Below are positions 1 through 4,698 of a stretch of DNA of 5,324 bases, in pieces (within the stretch, counting starts at the first letter, position 1; each line of letters opens with the position of its first letter). The DNA comes from Hadesarchaea archaeon (GTDB lineage Archaea > Hadarchaeota > Hadarchaeia > Hadarchaeales > WYZ-LMO6), in assembly GCA_004347925.1 (NCBI GenBank), contig QNVD01000294.1:1-5324 (forward strand), given 5' to 3'. The translations under genes and the position numbers were made by a program. The notes beneath the pieces are model-generated. The model searched no databases and was not told the origin of the DNA. It saw only the letters and a program-made list of their open reading frames with translations.

Positions 1-623
1 CACACCACCACCCTCCTCCCCGCCAGGGAGTCCGTGAGTTTCAACCTTCCGTTCTCCTCCTCGAAGGTGATCCCCTCGCAGGAGAAGAGGGAGTTGAGCT
101 CCTCCACCGTCCTCCCCCAGGAGGGGACCACGGAGGCCAGGTGCCTGAGGCGCAGGAAGCGCTCCCTCACCTCCGCCTCCAGCCCCAGCCCGAAGACCCT
201 GGGGCCCTCCGCGTGCTCGAAGGAGGCGGGGAGCTCACCCCTCACCTCCAGGCTTCCGTCCGGCCTCCAGAGGAAGAGGAGGTTCTCGGCCGGGGGGACG
301 GAGACCCTCAGGCTGGGATACTCCCAGCCCCTCCCTATCCTCCCGTTGAGGGAGGAGAGGACGAACCCCTCCCCCTCCTCCCTCCCCCCTCCCGTCCTCC
401 CCGCCCGGTACATCCCGGCCAGGACCGCGCTCTCCAGCACCCCGTTCAGCTCCCCCCTCACGCTGAGGGCGGTGGCGCGGGTGAAGTCGGAGGCCTGGGC
501 CCTCCCCGCCGCCTCCACCTCCCCCTCCCAGCGGTGGCGGAAGGTCCAGAGGGCCGCCCAGGAGCACAGGATCAGGAAGAGGGCGAAGACCGCCACCGTC
601 TCCGCCGCGCCCCTCCTATCCAA
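1..623 (-). CDS. Pilin-like/TadE-like membrane-anchored protein, 3' end cut by window edge
   Basis: An open frame of 207 codons runs without a stop from a TTG at 623 to the left edge. An in-frame TGA lies just upstream of the TTG, and GAGGTGAGG at 628-636 is a strong ribosome site four bases before it, so TTG is the best start; the next candidate, GTG at 596, would remove the basic leader. The N-terminus reads MDRRGAAETV followed by a hydrophobic segment (about residues 10-27). The RRG-A-A-E layout resembles archaeal class III prepilin leaders and bacterial TadE-like proteins. The rest is soluble: helical at about 30-75, a Gly/Glu-rich stretch at 76-87, then mixed beta/alpha to the edge, with one Cys at 182. 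The first eight bases overlap the stop of the gene before it, indicating coupling. It is much larger than the other members of the operon. Function beyond an envelope or pilus-like role is inference. Confidence 0.8.
   Translation of the reverse strand, partial: MDRRGAAETVAVFALFLILCSWAALWTFRHRWEGEVEAAGRAQASDFTRATALSVRGELNGVLESAVLAGMYRAGRTGGGREEGEGFVLSSLNGRIGRGWEYPSLRVSVPPAENLLFLWRPDGSLEVRGELPASFEHAEGPRVFGLGLEAEVRERFLRLRHLASVVPSWGRTVEELNSLFSCEGITFEEENGRLKLTDSLAGRRVVV
366..393 (-). other. Possible G-quadruplex tract in the coding strand
   Basis: Read on the minus strand, this stretch has runs of 3, 6, 3, 2, 5 and 4 guanines separated by single A bases. Five runs have three or more Gs, so a four-tract quadruplex with short loops is possible in the coding strand and mRNA. 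It encodes the Gly/Glu/Arg-rich segment of the partial gene, so it could simply reflect GGG, GAG and AGG codons. Whether it folds cannot be told from sequence. Confidence 0.4.
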
Positions 624-1047
624 GCAGCCTCACCTCCACCTCCACGGAGGCCAGGCCCTCCGGCGTGCTGAGGGTGAGGGCCCCCCTCCTCCTGGCCAGC
701 TCCCTCCTTCCCCCTCCCACCTCCGCCCTCCACACCCCTCCCTCCCCCCTGAGCTCCAGCACCACCCCCCTGTTCTCCGGGCAGAGGAAGGAGAGCACCC
801 CCTCCAGGGAGGGGCGGAGCTCGTTCTCCGGAACGGTGGGATCCTCCAGCAGGAGCTGCTCCCCCGCCGCCCTCAGGTAGCCCACGCCGGGCACGATCTC
901 GGACAGCTCCAGGGTGCGGTAGAGGTGCTCCACCCTCAGCTCCTCAGGCCTCCTGGGGAGGGGACCGAGGGAGGAGAAGAGGTAGAGGAGGCCCGAGGCG
1001 GTGAGGAGGAGGAAGAACATGGAGGCTATGGCCAGGAGGTCCGCCAT
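616..1047 (-). CDS. Small membrane-anchored pilin-like protein, 143 aa
   Basis: Starts MADLLAIASM; GAGGGGG directly precedes the ATG and the previous gene's stop lies five bases upstream. Residues 4-27 form one hydrophobic segment without an obvious cleavage site, so it is probably a signal anchor. The segment after it (about 35-50, EELRVEHLYRTLELSE) looks helical. A middle part carries VPGVGYLRAAGEQLLLEDPT, and the C-terminal third is beta-rich with alternating hydrophobic residues (VVLELRGEGGVWRAEVG and ASVEVEVRLLG). There is one Cys at 89. The layout of one membrane helix, a helical spine and a beta domain is that of small archaeal pilin-like proteins, but I recognise no named family. The frame remains open far upstream of this Met; that extension is antisense-like Gly/Pro/Arg-rich sequence overlapping the preceding gene and is not believed. 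Confidence 0.82.
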   Translation of the reverse strand: MADLLAIASMFFLLLTASGLLYLFSSLGPLPRRPEELRVEHLYRTLELSEIVPGVGYLRAAGEQLLLEDPTVPENELRPSLEGVLSFLCPENRGVVLELRGEGGVWRAEVGGGRRELARRRGALTLSTPEGLASVEVEVRLLG

Positions 1048-1052
1048 CCCCC

Positions 1053-1457
1053 TCAAGCCCACCAGGCCTCCAGCCCCATCCTCCCGGGGACGGGGCGGTT
1101 CTCCAAGAGGGAGACGGGGACGAGCAGGGAGCAGGTCACCCTCCGCCCGGGCGGGAGGGGACCCAGCGGCCCCCACCTCCTCCCCCCCTCGTCCTCCAGC
1201 CAGACCCTGAACTCCCGCTCCCTCCCCCCCACCCTCTCCCTGAAGGAGAGGGAGGGGAGCCTGGAGGGGTCCAGGAGGTAGGGGGTGCCGGCGCTCAGGT
1301 TCTCGCAGCACAGCCTGGAGAGGAGGGAGCAGGAGGAGTCGGAGAGGACCCTGGCCCCCACCAGCTCCTCCGCCCTGAGGTAGGAGGAGGCCAGGAGGAG
1401 GCTGAAGGTGAGGAGGAAGAGGAAGGCGAAGAGCACCCTGAGGAGCTTGGGGCTCAT
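1053..1457 (-). CDS. Small membrane-anchored protein with Cys cluster, 134 aa
   Basis: Begins MSPKLLRVLF at the ATG that overlaps the TGA of the previous gene (ATGA, 1454-1457); GGAGGAGAG lies directly upstream. Residues 5-24 are a strongly hydrophobic Leu/Phe segment, then an outer domain of about 110 residues. Cysteines at 43, 50, 51 and 109 could form disulphides outside the membrane, which would fit an extracytoplasmic location. The C-terminal half has beta-like stretches (REFRVWLEDEGG, VTCSLLVPVSLLE) and ends GLEAWWA. The protein belongs to a run of similarly built neighbours and is probably a minor-pilin-like envelope component. I recognise no family. A longer reading from an upstream Met at 1589 would add 44 residues of Gly-rich sequence overlapping the previous gene and is rejected. 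Confidence 0.82.
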   Translation of the reverse strand: MSPKLLRVLFAFLFLLTFSLLLASSYLRAEELVGARVLSDSSCSLLSRLCCENLSAGTPYLLDPSRLPSLSFRERVGGREREFRVWLEDEGGRRWGPLGPLPPGRRVTCSLLVPVSLLENRPVPGRMGLEAWWA

Positions 1458-1804
1458 CTCTCCTCCGCCACCACCCCCCACCCCCCTCCCAGGTTCTCGA
1501 ACCTGAGCTCCAGCGTGCACCTCCCCCGGAAGGGCCCTCCCCTCACCGGGTACCCCACCTCCAGCCTCCTTCCCCCCAGCCTGATCCACCCGTTCTCGAG
1601 CAGGAGCTCCCCGGGGAGGTCCAGCTCCACCGTCTGGGGGCTCCCGGTGGCCTTCAGGGCCTCCAGCGCCTCCTGCAGAGAGAGCATGGCCCTCTCCTCC
1701 CTGGACCGGGAGGAGAGGGAGGAGAGGAGCTGGGTTCCCAGGAGGAGGAGGGAGAGGACGAGGGAGGAGAGGACGGCCAGGGCCACCAGCCTCAGGACCT
1801 CCAT
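1454..1804 (-). CDS. Small pilin-like membrane-anchored protein, 116 aa
   Basis: Starts MEVLRLVALA one base after the stop of the preceding gene, with GGAGTGAC immediately before the ATG. An upstream Met at 1855 in the same frame would give a hydrophilic extension overlapping that gene, so the later start is chosen. Residues 4-27 are hydrophobic (Leu/Val/Ser), followed by a helical stretch to about 52 (EERAMLSLQEALEALKA). From about 57 a beta pattern appears: VELDLPGELLLENGWIRLGG, then LEVGYPV and CTLELRFENLG. A helical spine followed by a beta sheet with a Pro-Gly and a Tyr-Pro turn is what many archaeal pilin-like proteins show. The end overlaps the next start by ATGA. Specific function unknown. 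Confidence 0.82.
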   Translation of the reverse strand: MEVLRLVALAVLSSLVLSLLLLGTQLLSSLSSRSREERAMLSLQEALEALKATGSPQTVELDLPGELLLENGWIRLGGRRLEVGYPVRGGPFRGRCTLELRFENLGGGWGVVAEER

Positions 1805-1805
1805 G

Positions 1806-2255
1806 TCACTCCAGCTTGAGGTCGAGGGGACAGGTGCGCTCGGTCCCGTCCTCACCCCTGGCCCTCAGGGTGAGGGTGACGGTGGCGGGGGAGGCGGAGG
1901 GGGTTACCCTGATCTGCAGGGTGGAGTAGAAGTCAGGGGTTCCGCCGGAGGGGCTGAACTGAAGGAAGACCCCCGGGAGGGAGGGGGTGGCGGAGAGGAA
2001 GACCGTCTTGTCGTATCCCGCTATCCTGGTCACGGAGATCCTCACCGTGGCCGTGTTCTCCCCGTTCTCCGGGATGCCCACCCTGAGGGAGGAGGGCTCG
2101 GCGGAGAGCTGGAAGGCCGTGGAGGAGGAGATCCCCCTCCCCAGCTGGGTGTAGAGGGCCACCCCGACGGTGAGGGCGAGGCCGAAGAAGATCACGCCCG
2201 CCAGGAGCTTCATCACCAGCGGCTCCACTCCCCTCTCACCCAGCCTCGGAAGCAT
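1806..2255 (-). CDS. Pilin-like protein with class III leader and Ig-like domain, 149 aa
   Basis: First gene of the minus-strand operon. The N-terminus MLPRLGERGVEPLV, followed by a hydrophobic segment at about 16-37, fits an archaeal class III signal: basic residues, Gly 9 as the likely last residue before prepilin-peptidase cleavage, Glu at +2, then the helix. This favours the Met at 2255 over the internal Met 15 (2213), which lacks a ribosome site; GGAAGGAAG precedes the first ATG. After a linker (SSSTAFQLSAEPSSL), residues 55-149 have the pattern of bacterial and archaeal Ig-like surface repeats: sensitivity to spacing around NTATVRISVTRIAGYDKTVF, then PGVFLQFSPSGGTP, STLQIRVTPSASPATVTLTL, and a final strand. 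It probably projects outside the cell, as a pilus subunit or surface adhesin. Its coding strand is rich in C and T, unlike the soluble parts of the genes after it. Confidence 0.85.
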   Translation of the reverse strand: MLPRLGERGVEPLVMKLLAGVIFFGLALTVGVALYTQLGRGISSSTAFQLSAEPSSLRVGIPENGENTATVRISVTRIAGYDKTVFLSATPSLPGVFLQFSPSGGTPDFYSTLQIRVTPSASPATVTLTLRARGEDGTERTCPLDLKLE

Positions 2256-2276
2256 CTTCCTTCCGGGAAGTTGCGG

Positions 2277-2285
2277 TATAAAAGG
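2277..2285. promoter_or_regulatory. TATA-like element in the divergent promoter region
   Basis: TATAAAAGG on the plus strand, CCTTTTATA on the minus strand. Read on the minus strand, the 3' end of the box is 22 bases from the ATG at 2255, which would give an almost leaderless transcript of the pilin-like operon. Read on the plus strand it would start RNA near 2307, leaving about a 50-base leader before the gene at 2357. The direction is not settled. Confidence 0.5.
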
Positions 2286-2320
2286 GTTGGAGCCAGCCCT
2301 CGCCGCCCCTTTGTCACCCG

Positions 2321-2328
2321 CTTATAAG
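2321..2328. promoter_or_regulatory. Palindromic TATA-like element CTTATAAG
   Basis: A perfect 8-base palindrome usable in both directions. For the plus strand the expected start is near 2350, seven bases before the ATG at 2357, fitting a near-leaderless mRNA; that gene has no Shine-Dalgarno site, which agrees. For the minus strand the start would be near 2298, giving a leader of about 43 bases that includes the GGAAGG ribosome site before 2255. Confidence 0.5.
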
Positions 2329-2356
2329 GGGGTGTCCTGCCATCCAAGCTGGTAGC

Positions 2357-2911
2357 ATGCCCAAACGCACCATCAAACCGAGGCCGGTTGGGTATCCGGG
2401 TGCTCAGGTTAAGATGGAGAAGATCACGATCAAGAATTGCCCTCCCCCGGAATTCAGAGAGAAGGTCCTGAGGATTCCCCTGCTTGCCTACGACGTGGAA
2501 AGCCTGAGTGACGGCAGGAAAATTCTGGTGACAAAACCCGGGGGCAAGAGTGTCCACAACATCATGGTTTGGGTCTATGAAAAGGATCCAGGGAAGGTCC
2601 ACTGGCGCCCGAGCCACAAGTTGATCCACAAAGACCTGAAGGAGAAGATAGCCTTCAGTAGAGAAGAGGGATTGGCCGTTCTGGATGCTCTTGAGAGGGT
2701 TTACGGAGGGGAAGACCCGGACGACCTCTTAGCCGAGAACCCTAACCTTGGAAAGGGCTTACCAGGCTTGCCCGTGGACTTGATTCTGAAGGCTTACAAG
2801 TGGATATGGGCTCAAGAGGATTGCAACCATCCGCCCCCCCGCTTTGAGGGGCGTGAAATGTCCATGAAGGAGCTGAGAAAACTGAGGCTCCCAAATCTTC
2901 AGGGGAGGTAA
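2357..2911 (+). CDS. Unrecognised 184-aa protein, first gene of the restriction-modification cassette
   Basis: I do not recognise this protein. The ATG at 2357 lies 29 bases after a TATA-like box and lacks a ribosome site, so it is probably read from a near-leaderless RNA; an internal Met at 2414 is a less likely start. It is soluble, basic and without a membrane segment. Visible parts: a basic N-terminus (KRTIKPRP), beta-like stretches (LLAYDVESLSDG, KILVTKPGG, NIMVWVYEKDP), a His/Lys-rich stretch (VHWRPSHKLIHKDLKEK, about 81-97), a helix (EEGLAVLDALERVYGG), and a C-terminal helix ending in Trp, Cys and His (KAYKWIWAQEDCNHPP, about 126-141), then GREMSMKELRKL. It stands 41 bases before a DNA methyltransferase gene, so a role as endonuclease, DNA-binding subunit or controller of the cassette is possible. 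A D46...VTK60 pattern is too weak to call a nuclease fold. Confidence 0.8.
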   Translation: MPKRTIKPRPVGYPGAQVKMEKITIKNCPPPEFREKVLRIPLLAYDVESLSDGRKILVTKPGGKSVHNIMVWVYEKDPGKVHWRPSHKLIHKDLKEKIAFSREEGLAVLDALERVYGGEDPDDLLAENPNLGKGLPGLPVDLILKAYKWIWAQEDCNHPPPRFEGREMSMKELRKLRLPNLQGR

Positions 2912-2921
2912 CTTTTCCTCC

Positions 2922-2929
2922 TTTAAAAA
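2922..2929 (+). promoter_or_regulatory. TATA-like box for the first methyltransferase gene
   Basis: TTTAAAAA sits inside the short inverted repeat CCTTTAAAAAGG (2920-2931). Its centre is about 27 bases from the ATG at 2953, the distance at which archaeal RNA synthesis begins, so the mRNA would start at or next to the start codon. The absence of a ribosome site before 2953 agrees. The preceding T-rich stretch ACTTTTCCTCCTTT (2911-2924), just after the stop of the gene before, may also help terminate it. Confidence 0.5.
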
Positions 2930-2952
2930 GGCGTCACCACCCATACCCTGCG

Positions 2953-3738
2953 ATGCCGGCATTGCCCCTTCCACAAAACGGTGAGCTTCCTTCCCCCCTT
3001 CTCTCCCCCATGTCCTTTGAGGTGGAGAGAACCACCGTCTGGTCCTTTCCGGAGAGGGGGAGATGGGCGACCCAAAGATACACGAGCACCTACCGGGGAA
3101 ACTTCGCTCCCCAGATCCCCAGGAACCTCATCCTCCTCTACAGCAAACCAGGAGAGGTGGTGCTGGATCCCTTCGTCGGGAGCGGCACGACCCTCATCGA
3201 GTGCAAGCTGTTGGGAAGGAAGGGGATAGGCGTTGACATAAACCCTGCCACAGTGGAGCTGTGCCGCAGGAATCTGGAATTCAGGGTGCCGAACGAGCTT
3301 CCCCAGGTGGTAAAACAGGGGGACGCCCGAAACTTGGACTTTCTGGAGAATGAAAGCGTTGACCTCATCATAGCCCATCCCCCGTACGCCAACGCCATAA
3401 GGTATTCGGAGGATTTGGAAGGAGACCTCTCCCGAATCCATGACATCCAAAAATTTCTGGGTGAGATGGGGAAGGTTGCCCAGGAGCTTCACCGGGTTCT
3501 GAAGAGGGGAAGATGTTGCTCCTTGCTCATAGGGGATCTGAGAAGGAACAAACATGTGGTGCCCCTGGGTTTTCATGTCTTCCAAGTTTTCCTGAAAAGG
3601 GGCTTTCTACCGAGGGAAATCATCATCAAGGTACAGCACCGCTGCAGAGGCACCGAGGTTTGGATCTCACGGGCAAACGACTTTCTGCTCCTGGCCCACG
3701 AATATCTCTTCGTCTTTGAAAAATCCGGACAGCCGTAG
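2953..3738 (+). CDS. DNA methyltransferase (N4-cytosine/N6-adenine group), HPPY type
   Basis: Transfers a methyl group from S-adenosylmethionine to a base amino group in DNA. Motif I is VLDPFVGSGTT (about 70-80), motif II is GIGVDINP (91-98), GDARNLDF (123-130) is the motif III region, and the catalytic motif IV is HPPYANAIRYS (142-152). Motif I precedes motif IV. EGDLS (156-160), RVLKRGRCCSLLIGDLRR (181-198) and FLLLAHEYLFVF (244-255) fit the group of archaeal methyltransferases that I associate from memory with MjaI-like enzymes; His as first residue of motif IV differs from the usual S, D or N. At 261 residues the core is complete, with no large recognition domain; WSFPERGRWATQRYTSTYRG near the N-terminus may help read DNA. 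A Met at 3010 is an alternative start, but the promoter spacing favours 2953. The cognate target is unknown. Confidence 0.88.
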   Translation: MPALPLPQNGELPSPLLSPMSFEVERTTVWSFPERGRWATQRYTSTYRGNFAPQIPRNLILLYSKPGEVVLDPFVGSGTTLIECKLLGRKGIGVDINPATVELCRRNLEFRVPNELPQVVKQGDARNLDFLENESVDLIIAHPPYANAIRYSEDLEGDLSRIHDIQKFLGEMGKVAQELHRVLKRGRCCSLLIGDLRRNKHVVPLGFHVFQVFLKRGFLPREIIIKVQHRCRGTEVWISRANDFLLLAHEYLFVFEKSGQP

Positions 3739-3796
3739 CCGTCTATCTCGGATTTCTCATCAACTAAGGAGGGAAAGACTATTATCCCGCAGGGGT

Positions 3797-3802
3797 AAGG
3801 AG
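3797..3802 (+). promoter_or_regulatory. Ribosome binding site deciding the GTG start of the Dam-like gene
   Basis: AAGGAG ends five bases before the GTG at 3808. An ATG at 3806 overlaps it in another frame and opens only six codons before TGA at 3824-3826. The long frame and the conserved start of the methylase (GEPILKWAGGK) require the GTG. Confidence 0.7.
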
Positions 3803-3807
3803 AAAAT

Positions 3808-4698
3808 GTGGGGGAGCCGATTCTGAAGTGGGCTGGGGGGAAAAGGCAGATACTGGGGGAAATCCTCTCGCTTTTCCCCAGCGATTATGCGAGCCGAACG
3901 TACCACGAACCCATGGTCGGAGGGGGGGCCGTCGTTTTTGCGATAAGCCCGCGCAGAGGCACCATAAACGACCTGAATGATCGCCTGATGCGATTTTATG
4001 AAGTGGTGAGAGATTTCCCACACGAACTCATCGAAGAAAACAAACGCCACAAGAACACGAGGGAGTACTACTACCGGGCGAGAAAAGAGTTCAACGAGCT
4101 GGCTTTCAAGACCCCCCTCACGAAAGAGGAGAGAATAAGGGAGGCCAGCCTTTTCCTCTACCTCAACAGGACCTGCTACAATGGCCTTTACAGGGTAAAC
4201 GCTAGGGGGGAGTTCAATGTTCCCTTCGGTAGGTACACCAATCCGGACTTCGTTAGAGAGAAGCAGATCCTGGAGGCCAGCAAAACACTGAAAAACCTGA
4301 AGCTCCTGAACAAGGACTTCAACTACATCCTCGAGGAAGCGGAGGCCGGAGACCTCGTTTACTTTGATCCACCCTATGAACCTGTCAGCGAAACTTCTAA
4401 CTTCACCCAGTACACGTGCAACGGGTTCGACTTCGAGCACCAGAGGAGGCTAAGGGACGTGTGCGTGGAGCTGGATAGGAAAGGGGTGTACTTTGTGCTG
4501 AGCAACTCTTGGGCTGAGCCGGTGAGGAGACTTTACGAAGGAGTGTTTGAGGTGATTCAGATAAAGGCGAGGCGCGATATCAGCGCCAAGGTGGAGTCCA
4601 GGAAGCCCGTTTACGAAATGCTCGTGACCAACATCCCCGCTTCAGAAAGGGTGGAGAGAAAGCTTCCGATCGAAGTAGCTGAGGCGGCTGCCCCATGA
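3808..4698 (+). CDS. dam: Dam-like DNA adenine-N6 methyltransferase, predicted GATC target
   Basis: A D12-class (alpha) enzyme that methylates adenine, with order motif X, I, recognition part, IV. Motif X is KWAGGKR (7-13), motif I is HEPMVGGGAVVF (33-44), INDLNDRL (53-60) follows, and the catalytic motif is VYFDPPY (184-190). The recognition part at 119-143 (LNRTCYNGLYRVNARG, then EFNVPFGRY) matches E. coli Dam almost residue for residue: Tyr124, Asn125, Leu127, Arg129, Pro139 and Tyr143 stand where Dam has Tyr119, Asn120, Leu122, Arg124, Pro134 and Tyr138 with identical spacing, and Lys7 matches Dam Lys9. GATC is therefore predicted. SETSNFTQYTCNGF (194-207) and the late RRDIS (255-259) also parallel Dam. 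Its 296 residues are near the usual length. The stop overlaps the next start by ATGA, so it and the putative endonuclease are translated together. Confidence 0.93.
   Translation: MGEPILKWAGGKRQILGEILSLFPSDYASRTYHEPMVGGGAVVFAISPRRGTINDLNDRLMRFYEVVRDFPHELIEENKRHKNTREYYYRARKEFNELAFKTPLTKEERIREASLFLYLNRTCYNGLYRVNARGEFNVPFGRYTNPDFVREKQILEASKTLKNLKLLNKDFNYILEEAEAGDLVYFDPPYEPVSETSNFTQYTCNGFDFEHQRRLRDVCVELDRKGVYFVLSNSWAEPVRRLYEGVFEVIQIKARRDISAKVESRKPVYEMLVTNIPASERVERKLPIEVAEAAAP

Noticed and set aside
34..1281. A 415-codon plus-strand open frame rich in Pro, Ser, Arg and Leu
   Set aside because: It lies antisense to three coupled genes that have ribosome sites and membrane helices. Its low-complexity content follows from the C/T-rich complement of GAG, AGG and GGG codons.
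1868..1903. Plus-strand G-run tract as a second G-quadruplex candidate
   Set aside because: Four runs of G are present, but loops of 3, 10 and 7 bases make a stable quadruplex much less likely than at 366-393.
1515..2327. A 270-codon plus-strand open frame with long Gly/Glu runs
   Set aside because: It is the antisense of the first two pilin-like genes; the GGGG and EGGG runs mirror GTC, ACC and CTC codons, and it runs through the divergent promoter.
2923..3585. A 220-codon minus-strand open frame across the first methyltransferase
   Set aside because: The plus strand has all methyltransferase motifs in order. The minus frame has no recognisable domain and no promoter or ribosome site.
3739..3807. 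Promoter directly before the Dam-like gene (ACTATTATCC near 3778-3787)
   Set aside because: The match to an archaeal TATA box is poor, and the clear ribosome site implies a leadered mRNA, probably continuing from the methyltransferase gene upstream.
3760..4440. A 226-codon minus-strand open frame across the Dam-like gene
   Set aside because: The plus strand is an unmistakable Dam-like enzyme, so this frame is a shadow.
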